Source: Cadophora sp. MPI-SDFR-AT-0126 (Eukaryota > Ascomycota > Leotiomycetes > Helotiales > Ploettnerulaceae). From it: DNA of 64,000 bases. The notes under the pieces are model-generated. The model did no database searches. It saw only the letters and a list, made by a program, of their open reading frames with translations, and had not been told where the DNA came from. The stretch spans positions 930,001-994,000 of the forward strand of contig JAGMVK010000009.1 in assembly GCA_020747065.1 (NCBI GenBank), read 5' to 3'. The position numbers and the translations under genes were made by a program. This document shows positions 1-11,593 of this stretch, in pieces (within the stretch, counting starts at the first letter, position 1; each line of letters opens with the position of its first letter).

Positions 1-1
1 G

Positions 2-2251
2 TCTGTACCGCCGCTTTGATTGCAGAGGGAGTTCGAAGCATCAGGTGAGATCAAGGGACATTATCCGGCAGTCTGCGCTTACCACTTCATCTTGCTCATA
101 CAGCCACCTGGTGCAGTAGCTTGATGCATTATGTTTTGAAGCTCAAGCATGGCAAGGGCAGAGCTCAAAGAGCTTTTCCTCGAATATACCCATTGACCGT
201 TCTGCGGGGTATCGGAGGGCGCCGAGTCCCAGTATTTTCTATGCAGTATACACACAGATTTATGCCAGAAACATTTCAAGATGAACTTCTCCATGATCCG
301 GGAACTCAGGTCATTCTTCATTTCGTCGAGTGTGCCAAATTGCAGATGTGGTGGGATCATCTGATGAATTTCCAGGAGCTTCAAATCCAGTTTTAGAACT
401 TCCTCGTATGGTTGAGGTTCAATTACGTGAACGAACTCAATGACGTGACCGTAGCATCTCATCAACCGATACTTGATGACTTGGTAACACACTTCGGTAT
501 CGGTCGTCAATGGTCGGGAGGGGGGCAGTTCTGTCATATCTTCGTAAAGTTCCTCTTCGTAAAGGTTCAGAGGTGCCCGTGTGTCACTTTCTGCGTACCT
601 GATAGCTTTCGGCAGTCCAATCTGTACTGACCAAAGAAGCCTGAGAACATGTTAGCTTATCAACTTCGATGATAGTGTCTACAAGACTGTAGATAGACCA
701 TGCAGCTGCCTTACTCGTGCTGGTTGACGGCGCTCCATATGCGACGTCGCATTTCAGCTTGAAAGACAGAGATACCTGGCATCTGTGAAGGGTCTCGATG
801 GTACCCTTGCTGAAGCGCTATCCGCATCATCATTCCAGAAATAATTGAGGTGCCCAAATCACCATCCGAGTCGCTATTGTATTCCGCAAAAGAGTGCAGA
901 TCTAATGTCTCGATCATGAAATCGGTCTTGAATGCGTCAGCATGCACATGCAGATGAAGAAAGCCAACTATCTCATAGTAGAACAATACTTACTGGTCTG
1001 GTAAGATCTGCTATGACCAGACATTGAGCTGTTCGAATTCTGTATAGCTCTGCCAATTCTGGAGCGGTTCCTTGGTATTCAGGGGGTATTTCGTTGGCCC
1101 TTGTGTAGGACTGCATAGCAAGGCAAAATATTGAGTACAGTAGTCCTATCCTGAATAAGTCCTTAGCTTACTGTTTTCATGTTCAACCGAATCTCGACGC
1201 CGCTAAGTGCCCACTTCCGTGCATCCATGTCGACGTGTTTGAGGAGAAAGACTTACCAAATTATACTGGTTTTATTGGGGTTGGCCCAATGCTGGCTGTA
1301 CTGCATCGGCATTAGGATTGGAAAGTATTGAGCATACCAGAGAACATACCTGCCGTAGAAATGTGCTTTTGTGAAGAACATCTGTCCGTCCCACGTCAGT
1401 CCCCATCGAATAAGAGCCGCATACCAACTCACATCTAGCAGGGATGCAAGGATTGTACGAATCAAAGAAATGAATTAAAAGCTTATCTGCAGCTTCTCTG
1501 GGGGGAAGGGACTGCATGATAGTGGATCGATCAGGAGGTGGGTTTAGTCCTGCTAAGAGACCAGGCCTATGCGCTTTCGTTGGCCGATCGCTTGCTAACC
1601 GGCAAACAGATAATTCGATCTTGTCGTTGTCTTCGCTCCAAGCTTCTTTCATGCCTCCGATCTCATTCAATATTGCATCCCAAGCCGTGCTCCTCGTATC
1701 ATTCGAGATGCGTTGAGGTCCAGCCACTGTGGTCACCTTTGCTTCATCGGATTCTGGACCTTCCTCCTTTTTTGTGTCATTGGACATCATGGACAAGATT
1801 GAACTCTCCAGACGATTCAAGCGCTTTCTCATCTCTTCCGCATCCGATCGAGGATTTGCACGTCCAGAGTTCATTTTATCGGATTTCTCTGCATAGGTAC
1901 AAGAAGCCGCATTAGAATCCCCTCTCACGATACAATTTTGGCAAGGCTTCTCGCGATTGCATTTCAACCTATATACAGGTAAATATACTGTCCTAAAACA
2001 TGGATGTCTGAAATGATGAACTTCTTAAAAGTTGTGACATAATGGCAGAACATGAGCATAGATCGAAAAGGAGATTCTGACATACTTCCTAATTCGGCAA
2101 GCCACTATCAATAGATATTGGAATTAGCATGCATGGCTCGATAGCAACACCAGATGACGCCGGAACTGATTCGAGACTTGCCGCAAGATAGTGGTACCCT
2201 TCTTCGAGTGAGCCGGCCGGGCCGCTGTCCAACTCGTTTGGGCGCATCCAT
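2..2251 (-). CDS. Zn(II)2Cys6 transcription factor with fungal-specific TF domain (3' end outside window)
   Basis: Probable nuclear DNA-binding regulator. Exons on the minus strand: 2251-2182, 2104-2086, 1968-1433, 1381-1350, 1300-1257, 1150-994, 926-715, 640-83; the last donor (82-81) points to an exon at or beyond the left edge. All phases agree, giving at least 542 residues. The zinc cluster is complete once spliced: Cys23, 26, 33, 39, 42 and 53, with the basic stretch CRIRKLKC. The first intron is GC-AG (donor GCAAGT) and exon 2 is only 19 nt. From about residue 185 the protein matches the fungal_trans (PF04082) pattern, including REAADKLL, HKSTFLRQ, LAMQSYTRANE, YHRDPS and MRRRIW. An in-frame ATG at 2278 is an alternative start. 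It is divergent from the regulator at 3264. Target genes are unknown. Confidence 0.88.
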
Positions 2252-3263
2252 TGTGTTGTGGTCCTGAGAAATGGTCATGATGTAAACGAAATACTGTGAT
2301 CTCCATGGAGATAAGGGATTAAGGGTCCCATGGAGGAGGTGATTGTGATTCAAGTTCAGCAGATTGTCCGTACGGAGTAGACTGTACTGACAAGAACCAG
2401 CATTGATGACTGAAGCGGCCGCGCCAAGCCATGACAAATGGATTTCTGCCTTCTAATCCATTTCGGGTTAGGTGGGAGGATGGCTCGTCCATTCTCCTCG
2501 CTTTGGAAAGGGAAAGGCTCTAAATTATCTTCCTTTCTTTGCTAGTATCACTAAATTATTCAAAGTTTTGAATTATGAAGTGTCATACAGTATGTGAGCA
2601 ATCTTGTATTATTATTATTTCTTATCAAGATCTTAAGAGGTATTTTCCTAGTACAGCTCATATCATTTCTTTGACCTGGACGTGGCATGGGATAGTTCTG
2701 CTCTGCGAAAGCTCATCCTCCTCTTCGCCTACTTGGCCAGAATAAACAGTATCAAGCAGGGAGCATTAACAGGGAACGGGGCATGCATGCTAGGAAAGAC
2801 CTCGTCTGAAAGTTTACGCCACTTCAGAAAAGGCGGCATCTCGGATTCTCGCACAGAATCCTCGCGTTCAAGCGAGAAAGCCAAGGGGCGAAGCCCAATG
2901 AGAGTTCGAGCCTTTCGACCGCCGTTCCGGCGGAACCGAGTCTCACGTCAAAGTTGAACAAGACGAAGACCAGGACGAGGCTGGCCGCAATTCGAATTGC
3001 TGACGAATTCAAGAGCGGATACCTAAACTCCTTTGTCCGCCTTGCCTGATCTTGTATTTTTCGTCTGTTCCAAATTCCCGTTCTCGTTGAAGCCACTCTG
3101 GAACCTCAATTGATATCTTTGATTTATTATTGTTGATTGAGCCATCACCGAAACATTTATTGACGTATCCGTCTGTTTGGCGATTAATTATTTCCACATT
3201 CACGATACGGACAAGGCTGCGCTGCATATCTACCTGGACCCGCAGATGCTTGAACACGACGTG
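2252..3263. promoter_or_regulatory. Shared promoter region of two divergent Zn2Cys6 regulators
   Basis: About 1 kb lies between the start codons of two divergently transcribed regulators and must carry both promoters. It is mostly AT-rich, with a GC-rich block at about 2840-2940 made of successive small inverted repeats (annotated separately). An ORF of about 90 codons at 2682-2957 has no recognisable motif and covers the hairpin block, so I do not call it a gene. Confidence 0.6.
2843..2933. promoter_or_regulatory. String of hairpins ending in a palindromic CGG site
   Basis: Five inverted repeats follow each other. 2843-2849 pairs with 2855-2861 (7 bp, GGATTCT/AGAATCC). 2861-2865 pairs with 2872-2876 (CTCGC/GCGAG), sharing base 2861 with the first. 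2886-2889 pairs with 2893-2896 (GGGC/GCCC, GAA loop). 2906-2909 pairs with 2915-2918 (TCGA/TCGA). 2919-2924 pairs with 2928-2933 (CCGCCG-TTC-CGGCGG). Inverted CCG/CGG triplets are the classic binding half-sites of Zn2Cys6 dimers, so the last element may be an operator. It could also be part of a folded RNA or a MITE remnant. Confidence 0.4.
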
Positions 3264-5753
3264 ATGTCTGGCCCGCCGAGCGCCGAGGGCGAGAACCTCA
3301 ACCGGCGGAAAAGGGTTCGGAAGGGTACTCGTAGCTGCTGGGAATGTAAGCATTATCATCCATTTGACTTGTTTTGATAATTGTTCAATGTCGTTTTGTA
3401 TCTATGCACTCCATAAACCCCGCGTCATTGTCTTAAACTCTTCAAGCATCGTCGTCTAACCCAGAGAAAAGGCAAGAGAAGAAAGGTCCGTTGCCAGTTG
3501 AGCTCAGAAGATGTTCCTGTATGCTCAGGATGCTTGTCGCGGGGCACGACTTGCCTCAGTCAGGAATATCCGGAAGAGCGCGAGCCGTCCAACCATGGAA
3601 ACCAAGTTGGAGAGAGACTTGGACGCATGGAGGCGCTGCTAGAGACTTTGCTTGCCAAAGTCTCGGCGTATGAAGAAGAGGAAGAGGCTCAAAAGATGAT
3701 GACCCCAGAGTCTATCGGCAATGATGTCCTCACGCCATTCGCGACCTCTGGATCCGATGCCACGAGCAGTACGCCTATCATCACTCTATTCGATAGCCCG
3801 ATGCTTGGTCGTCGAGACACGTCGGTGTCACAGACTCCTGTTTCCCAGTCGACATCTACGAAGACCTCCTGCAGACCTCCTAAGGATGAGAGGATCCGCC
3901 AAGTTCTTGTGGATTTACTGCCGCCGCAGCATGAGACAAATCTGATCATTCACTCAAGCTCTTCTTGGTTTCTAGTCCATGCCCTTGAGAATCGAGCAAC
4001 TTCGAAATGTGACTCTGTAAGCTCGGCGACGTCGAAATTATCCGAGCTTACCAGGGCACATCCAACCAAGATCGCACGCACTCTGATGTTTATTGCTGTC
4101 TGTCTGCAGCAACTTGATCCCGAATTTGACAAGTCAAGATTGCACCTCTTGCCAACTCCTCAGGCGAGGATGGAGAAAATGATCATCACTGTTCAAGGAC
4201 TCGTAACTTCAGACGACGAGCTCGTCAGCACCGTCAGCGGATTGGAGACTTTAGTACTTATGGGCGCCTTTCACATCAATGCAGGTGGGTGTAGCCAGCA
4301 TGGAACCTCGGACTCCATAGTCCCTACGAAGCCCTCCGAGTGCCAGAATAGTTTGCCATGCTGACTCCAACAATTAGGAAACCCTCGACGGGCTTGGATG
4401 ACTTTCCGAAGAGCGATGAACATCGGCCAGCTGATGGGAATACACAAGCCAGATACAAGCATCGAAGGAGGATGGGAGATGTGGCTACAGATGATCCAAG
4501 GTGATCGCTATCTGGTAAGTTCTTGCAATCGTCCAAGTCTCGCCCTTCTCATCTTCTCGGCATTGTTCTGACAACCTGAAAATAGTCACTACTCCTTGGC
4601 CTCCCTGCCGGGGCTGCCGACCCATGCTATAGAGCTGATGAGACATTTGACAATCCTGCTATTGATAAAGATAACCTTTTCACCAGAAAGATGTGTGATC
4701 TCTCGTCACGCATCATCGAGAGGAACGAAGCTTCTAGTACCCACGCATATGCTACTACGCAAGAGATTGACGAAGGTCTTGATCGTCTGGCCAAAGAGAT
4801 GCCGGCAAGCTGGTGGGCGATTCCAGATATAGTTGAGAATGATAGGAGTCAAGGGGCTGCTCTCACTTTTGACAGACTTATGGTTCAAGTCTGGTTCTTC
4901 CAGCGTACGTCCACTGTCCCAGATGTTGCTTACGTCGATTCACAGCTCTCATATTAAAGAGGATAAAGTATGCTAAATATTTCGTGTAGTTGAGGCTCTC
5001 TTGCATCTTCCGTTCATGTTGAAGTCAGAGCGTCGCTTTGATTACAGTAAATTCAGTTGCCTGAAGGCTTCACGAGAGGTGTTGTGGAGGTACTTGGCGC
5101 TCCGAAGCGCCGAGAACAAATCCTTCTGCTGTAAGATTATCGACTTCGGTGCACTAACAGCTTCTGTCACGCTCTTCCTGGGACTCTTGGAGCCTGTTAG
5201 TGGACCCGAACTGCAAGAAAGAAAAAGCGACAGGAATTTGATTCAAACGGTTCTCGAATCGATGGAGGAGCTTTCTCAGGGCGGAAATGATGTTGTTGCA
5301 ACACAGAGCGTGAATGTTATCAAGTCTCTCCTTGCAATCGACGACGGTTCAGGGCGCAATACTGGAAATCTGAAGCTCACGATCCCATACTTTGGTACGA
5401 TCAGCATCACTCGGCCTCACAAAGCTGCTCAAGACACACCGGCCGCTATCCCGTATGCTCAGCCGCCACAACAGCCAGGTGAACAAGGAAATACGAGCCC
5501 GCAACATCAGCTACAATCTCTTACGATAAACCAAAACTCGGCTCAGCAGAGCTGGCCTACTCAGAGCTTTGTTCCTCTACAGAGCAACCAGCAAAACTCC
5601 ATGAGCCTACCGCATGTTTCTTTCACCAGTAGCCAGTTCCCTGAGGTTGGCCCGGATCAGCAAATTGGGGACTGGGGACTGCCGGTCGAAATGGACACAT
5701 TCTTCTTTGACAGCCTCCTCAACACGGATATTGATGGGAAATGGATATTTTAA
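3264..5753 (+). CDS. Zn(II)2Cys6 transcription factor
   Basis: Nuclear transcription regulator of 704 residues. Exons 3264-3345, 3472-4284, 4378-4514, 4586-4904 and 4990-5753 keep frame throughout. The first intron (acceptor AAAAG) splits the codon of the second cysteine. After splicing the cluster is Cys25, 28, 35, 45, 48 and 55 with the basic run CKRRKVRC. A short amphipathic, coiled-coil-like stretch follows (around RLGRMEALLETLLAK, residues 70-90). A middle-homology/fungal TF region contains RAWMTFRRAMNIGQLMGIH and SLLLGLPAGAADPCYRA. The C-terminus (about residues 570-690) is rich in Gln, Pro and Ser, typical of an activation region. An in-frame ATG at 3246 is an alternative start. It is divergent from the regulator at 2251 and 1.9 kb upstream of an MFS gene it might control (inference). 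Confidence 0.9.
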
Positions 5754-7674
5754 CTGGACAGATAAGGCGTCTGGGGGAGTTCTGTGAAAGTTGATCGAGG
5801 GGTGGCGTTCGTGGATGACTGTACTACAATCTAGACTCACAACTCGCATCTTTTTGGAGATGATATCATGGAGTTCCTCTATTAAAGTACCAAAAAAAAA
5901 CATTTTTTGTTATTGAAACTAAAGTAGATCTTATGATCGTGATAACCAAAGGGCCGTATTGCTGACAGTGTCTGACACTGGCTCCTCTCCCAGTACGCAA
6001 CTGACGCATCCAAGATGTGAATACCTGGTGAGTGAGAGTAGGTGGGCCGTACGGTGAAACAGATATGGGGAGCGCTTCAAGCAGGGGACTGGAGGGTTTG
6101 GTAATAATAAGAAAGGAGATGAGGTTGAGATCGGATTGCGGATGGGGAGGAATGGGTAAAGAGAAGGGAAGATGAAGAAAGGAGGATGAGGGTTAGGGTG
6201 ACTTGAGGAGGTTAGGGGAAGAAGTCGGAGGACCTCAGGTTCCTCTGAAGTGAATGTCGTTTGACAAGTAACATGATAGGTGTTAATCACCTGGTTTTCA
6301 GATGCTTGGCCTCCAAAGAGAAGTGTCGTGAGAAATACTGTGATGGTGTCTGATGAGGCCCCGGGTGTTCTTTTGTTTGGTGAGTATGCGGTGAGATTGG
6401 AGAGACGAATGTCTAGTCAGTGCTCGCCTCTAATTGCGATTCTCAGCTGTGTTTTGAAGAATTTGTGGTGAGTTGGAAATGTGTGGAGGACAACTGGTCA
6501 TCGCTCGCGTCTTGTTTGGATTCTCGACGGTCCCCCTTTCTCCGAGGTCACAGTAAAACCCCTTTGGTTGCCATTTCGAGATTCAGGACACGCATGATCT
6601 GCCGGAATGTCATTACCGATTCATCTGCCATCCGAATGCATTGTTATCAAGCATGGGAAGCCATGGACTAAGGGTTCACAATTCACCAGTGACCCAGGAG
6701 TCTGGTCCTGCGTCTGGCAACACCCGCTTGAGTGCGCAGGAAAAGCATCCCAGCTAGGACGAAGCTAGAGTATTATTGAACGACAACGGCATGTATCTCA
6801 ACTGAGGGTTAGTACAAAAAGCAGAGAGTTCTCGGCAGATACTTCGGCAATCTTCTCTTCCGCTTCATATTCTAGTTACAAGCCATCGAAAAGTACTTCA
6901 AATGTCGGTTCTGATTTGTGTTGTGGCACCAACGTGACCCCACCTAGTGCATGGAAGCATTGTATCAATGTTTCCTTTTCAGTAGACGGCCAAGACATCC
7001 CAAGACGAACACGTCCTTGTCCTGCGTTATGTTATCGTTTCCGCCCTCTTGGGATTTCAAACAGCTGAAGTGGTTACCCCGCGGAATCGGGAAACCCCCC
7101 AGAATCGCACCAACAACAGCCACAGCACCCCATGAAGTCCAGATTACCACACCATCTGCCTTCCAAGCAAATGACAGGCCCCTGACAGCGCTGCTCGCTG
7201 CCATTCTAAGCCAAGCTTTTCCCTAGCATCCCAGGGGATCCACTTCTCCACGTTTCTCCAGGCTCACATACCAAGCACATGCGCGACTCGTCGCAGACCT
7301 TTCCCATGTGAGGAGACGCCCCGGAATATCTACAGGGGAGCCTGGAATGGTGTCGGAGGAAGAAGTCTGCTTCAGTAATTGAGACGCGCTATTAAACTGC
7401 CGTGTTGTCTTTCCGCGTCGAAGCCTTAAGGATGACTGAATGGATGGTGCTGCTTTGGTGGGAGAGAGGGTTCCGGAACGGAATCGGAACGAGACTGACT
7501 ACTGGGGTGTTTGTTCGCGGGGAAGCGTACGTCAAAATTAGCCAGCCTTGCTCAAAGCATTCTTAAAGCTTGTGTTTTCCCTCGTGGCGAGATCGAAAGA
7601 TCGGCCTCCTTACTGAGAACATCTTGACAGCACCTCCGTTCAGTTATTGGTCTTGGTAGCAACGGCATTTCACC
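5754..7674. other. Intergenic region upstream of MFS gene
   Basis: About 1.9 kb with no supported gene. It contains an A-rich tract near 5891-5899, a 6-bp inverted repeat CAGTGT-CTG-ACACTG at 5966-5980, and a Lys/Glu-like purine-rich strand around 6060-6240 that gives only low-complexity frames. An ORF at 6965-7204 (minus) has one hydrophobic stretch but no homologue I recognise. The last 200 bp carry CGG direct repeats (separate entry). Confidence 0.5.
7474..7487 (+). promoter_or_regulatory. Three direct CGG triplets upstream of MFS gene
   Basis: CGG occurs at 7474-7476, 7479-7481 and 7485-7487 (spacers AA and AAT), about 190 bp before the MFS start codon at 7675. It overlaps the palindrome TTCCGGAA at 7471-7478. 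CGG triplets are half-sites for zinc-cluster factors, and one such factor is the upstream neighbour (3264-5753). The regulatory role is inferred. Confidence 0.3.
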
Positions 7675-9695
7675 ATGGATCAGAATCTCGACCCTAATGT
7701 AAGGAAATCAAAGCCAAGAACACTGACACTGTGCTGACGCTACTGTCTGAATAGACCCTGAGGGAGTTGGAGAGAGAGCTTGGAACAGCGATTTATCCTG
7801 GAACGGAGATTATGACAGATGTCGGGTCTCATCACTTCGTCAAAGCTGGAACGGGCGGACATTCAGTCCTCGTTCCTCAACCTTCCGATGACAAGCATGA
7901 CCCGTTGAATTGGAGTCCAATGTGGAAAGGCTTCACGATCTTCTGTGCGACACTGGTCTCATTCTCACAAGGATTCGGTCCTCTGGCGCTGGTAAGTTCC
8001 CGATTGTGAGGGTATGGGAAGAGATGCTGACAGTCTTCAAGGCGCCCATGTTTGGTGATTACATCGAGGAGTTCCATTCGAATCTGGCAGATGTGGTCCA
8101 GTTCACTGGGATTGCGATTCTAGTGCTTGGATTCAGTAACTTCATTTGGTATGTGATGCAGTGGAGAGAATGGACAGCCTTTACTGATAACTTAGGGTGC
8201 CAATTCAGACCTGTTTTGGGCGAAGGCCTGTCATGATCTTGTCGACTTTGATCTGCTTCGGAAGTAGTATCTGGAGAGCCAAGGCTCATTCATACAACAG
8301 TTTCATGGGTGCTTGTGTGTAAGAACATCTTATGTCTTCACCATAGGTCGTGTTTTGTAGCTGACTTACCCATCAAGCTTAAATGGGATTGGAGCCGGAC
8401 CAGCTGAGACAATCCAACCCACCATCATCGCAGATGTGATTTTCTTGCACGACCGGGGGAAGCACAACACATTGTACTTTGCCTTCTACTTTGGATCTCT
8501 CATGGTTGGTCTTACTGCAGTCTATGTTGATGATCTTGTGCTAATCTGGTTGCTCAGGTCGGTCCCATCGTCTCTGGTCCCATGGCTGAGAATGTTGGAT
8601 GGAGAAATTTCTGGTGGCTGAACACTGCACTCCTTGGGTTCACTGTCATCTGCTGCATTTTCCTCTTCCCGGAAACGAAATACCATCGCCCATTTGTCCC
8701 AGTACAAAGCATGGCATCGGCATCTCCTGGTCTCAAGTCAGAATCGGGGGAGGAAATAGAGACTACATCGCCTCAGCAGCACCTGGGTGCCTCAGCGAAA
8801 GACCACGCCGACCCAGAAAAGGCAGCACCTGTTCAATCCAATTCCCGCGTCGGAGGCACTAATCTCGATCATGCACTTACTCACGAAGATCCATGGCTTG
8901 GTCGTGGCTCACCTTCCAAACAGCAGTGGAAACTCATGCAGCCCTACGAAGGAAACTTCTTCATGGAACTGTGGATGCCATGGAAGCTTTTCACGTTCCC
9001 GATCGTCCAGTTCTCGTCCTTTGTCGTGTCTTGGACAGCATCTTCATTCCTCACATTGAACTTGACGCAGTCTCAAGCCTTCGCTGCTCCACCATATAAT
9101 TTCAGCAGCGCGAAGATTGGGTTTTTCAACTTCGCCATCTTGATTGGTGCATTCATTGGTCTCTTCACGGCTGGTCCTTTGAGCGATTTCATTGCTGCCC
9201 GGCTAACAAAGAGGAATAACGGTATCCGAGAGCCGGAAATGAGACTGATGACAATGATCCCGTATGTCATCATAATGATCATCGGCAATGTCGTTACTGC
9301 CGTCGGATATGAAAAGGGCTGGGATTGGAAGGTAAGCACAACTGCTGGATGTTCTCAATTCGAACACTGACATGGTGCAGGTAATCGTGATCATTGGATA
9401 CACCTGCGCCGGAATTCAGGTGGCAGCGCTTCCTGCGATTTCTTCGACATACTCGGTCGATTCGTACAAGCCCGTGGCCGGTTCTATCTTTGTTGCCATC
9501 ACGGTCAACAAGAACGTCTGGGGTTATGGCTTCTCTAAGTTCATCACGCCATGGATCATCAAGTCGGGATATATCCCCCCCATAATGACCAACATGGCCT
9601 TGATAACGTTCTTCTGTTCCACTGGTATCATCTTCTGGTTCTATGGGAAGACATTCAGAAAGTGGACAAGAAACTCCAAGGTCCATAGCATGTAA
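7675..9695 (+). CDS. Major facilitator superfamily transporter, DHA1/HOL1-like
   Basis: Membrane transporter of 568 residues, probably plasma-membrane and proton-coupled. Exons: 7675-7698, 7755-7991, 8042-8148, 8196-8318, 8378-8504, 8558-9331, 9381-9695. The start has a good context (CACCATGG), and exon 1 codes for only 8 residues. The N-terminal half has the family pattern HDPLNWS, a first TM segment, then QFTGIAILVLGFSNFIW and the loop 2-3 motif PIQTCFGRRPVM. It continues with LNGIGAGPAETIQP, GPIVSGPMAENVGWRNFWW and FPETKY, then a long hydrophilic central loop before helix 7. This arrangement fits 12-TM DHA1 carriers related to yeast Hol1, whose substrates range from cations to drugs. The substrate here cannot be read. 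Intron 5 has a weak donor (GTTGGT). Confidence 0.9.
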
Positions 9696-10447
9696 GGGGC
9701 GAACACTTCGAAGAGAGCAAACAGCGATAGGCACTGAGATGGTTATGGGGGGCAGATGAGGGTATTGAATTGAGTGTACAGTACGAGAGAACCCATCGTA
9801 GTGTAAATTGAGCAACTGTCAATAAGACACGATTTTATTTATGAATGTACATGGCAAAAGCTTATTGCAAACCCTAATGCGTATTCGGAAGTGCCATTTG
9901 ACGAGATCCATGGTACCAAGAAATTAATGGAAGTTGCTGAGTCTCGATCGGTGTGCTATGCTTCCTTCCGTGGCTATGGCTGTTGCGGAGCAAGGAATAT
10001 ATATCCACAGCTTGGCTTGCAGTTCGAAGAATCTATCGGCGCATTTTGGCTCCTCAGAGCTTTGTTTTGTCGTATCGAGAAAAAACGAGGTGATAGAAGG
10101 AAGCTGGGAGTGGAGCGCAAGATTTTAATGCTTGGAAGTGTCCGTGGTCAACATATCACTCGCACGACATTGTCCGCTTGATTCGGTCGCGCTGAAATGC
10201 CTTTCAGTGCTGGTGCTATTTAGTGAGCGTTGGGCAAGACAGGTGAGGACGAAGTTGCTGGAATTATGCATTTTATAGCACACTTCCTTGGCATATCTTA
10301 GAAATGGTTCATTTCAGGAGCATCAACCATCTTTCGTCAACAGTATCGACATGGACATCAATTCTACAACAACAGAGCGACGTCAGTGCTTGTAATTATA
10401 GAGCACATAAAAGTACGCGAGACAAAGCCATCTCGCGCTTCGATCCA
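9696..10447. other. Convergent 3' intergenic region
   Basis: Lies between the stops of the MFS gene (plus) and the hydrolase (minus), so it holds two 3' UTRs and terminators. I see no supported gene. The ORF at 9891-10181 has no recognisable motif. Confidence 0.5.
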
Positions 10448-11593
10448 TCAAGCCAGCCTAGCCTTCAACTTGTCCTCTGGTTCAAAGCTATCATCTCCAT
10501 CAAGAAACATATCCACATGCTTCGAAAACAGGTCCGCATACCTATATGCAGTGGGAAGTCAGTATTTTCCTATTATGAATGTTTCATAAAGAGAATGAGA
10601 TACGGCCCAGAAACTCCGATTGCCAATACAACGAAAAATAGAAGAAAATGGGGCTCGTTCAGTACGCACTGATAGAGAAAACCATGCCCCGAGTTTGGGT
10701 ATATGTGTAAGTGCGCCCGTGGTAAGAGTTGGGCCAGCTCGAAGCTATTAGGCGTTGGGATTAGGAGATCTTGATCCCCGTTGCAGACAAACACCGGAAT
10801 ATGTTTGAGCTCGTGGATGCGTTCATACGGATTATCTGGACCGGAGATTGTAAATCTTGAAAACGCTTCTGTCTGTCGCTTTGCAAGAACGGGGCTGAGG
10901 TGTGGAGCCCGATCGTCTTTACGAGTGAAGATGCGATTCCATGAGGCTTCAGCGGCGTCCCTTCCGTGCTGGCTAGGATTGAAAAAGGAGAGTGCGAATG
11001 CTGCTTTGAACTCTTCCTCTGTTGCTGAGTGTGCGAGCTCGTAGAAGATCTTGCGTGGTCCCAGGACTGTGTTGGGAGTACGACTGGTTCGTGTCCCAGC
11101 CAGGATAAGTTTTCGGATCTTGTTTGGGGCTGCAAGTGCAACGTGCTGAGCAGCACCGCCTCCCATCGAGAATCCCAAGAGGTCGATTCGTTGTATATTC
11201 AATGCTTCTAGTAAAGCAATGACATGGGTAGCCCAACCATGGAGAGTGGCCGGGATCTCGCCTTCGCTTTTTCCAATTCCCGCGTTGTCTAGCAAAATGA
11301 TGGGCCGTGATTTTGCAAGAGCATTGATGAGAGCAGGATCCCAGAAGTCCATGTTTCCGCTAGACAAATTCTGTCCATCAGTCTTCTTTTGCTTCACCGA
11401 GCTGACATGTCTTCAGTGGAGTGGGCATGTTCGGAGAGGTTGATGTAAAAATGCATTTGAATAGGAGGTTATCATACCGAAAGTGCATCAGCATCACGAG
11501 TGGAGTACCAGAAGTCAACCCAAGCTGCCTGTATGCAAGCTTGGTGCCATTTGCCACCACATACTTTGTTACAGCTGTCTGTTGAGTACTCAT
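10448..11593 (-). CDS. Alpha/beta-hydrolase fold protein
   Basis: Putative soluble hydrolase of 299 residues. Exons 11593-11478, 11359-10670 and 10541-10448 splice in frame. The fold signature is complete. The oxyanion/HG-like region MLMHFRGNMDFWDP spans the first splice junction, and ILLDNAGIGKSEG follows. The nucleophile elbow is GFSMGG (Ser103), the acid is in NGDQDLLIP (Asp236) and the catalytic His is in NSGHGF (His264). It resembles fungal hydrolases of the haloperoxidase/epoxide-hydrolase/esterase group. The reaction cannot be told from sequence alone. No signal peptide is seen, so it is probably cytosolic. It is divergent from the PF11951 regulator at 12126, with 532 bp between starts, suggesting shared control. 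An in-frame ATG at 11623 is a less likely start. Confidence 0.9.

Noticed and set aside
2682..2957. About 90-codon frame between the two divergent regulators
   Set aside because: No motif, overlaps the hairpin block and an equally long frame on the other strand.
5966..5980. CAGTGT-CTG-ACACTG inverted repeat as a terminator or operator
   Set aside because: Short, isolated, expected by chance at this scale; no associated T-run or gene end nearby on either strand.
5931..6290. 119-codon minus-strand frame, Ser/Pro-rich
   Set aside because: Low-complexity purine/pyrimidine strand bias explains it; no homologue, no splice partners.
6965..7204. Minus-strand frame with a hydrophobic stretch
   Set aside because: Single possible TM segment only; lies in the promoter region of the MFS gene and has a rival frame on the plus strand.
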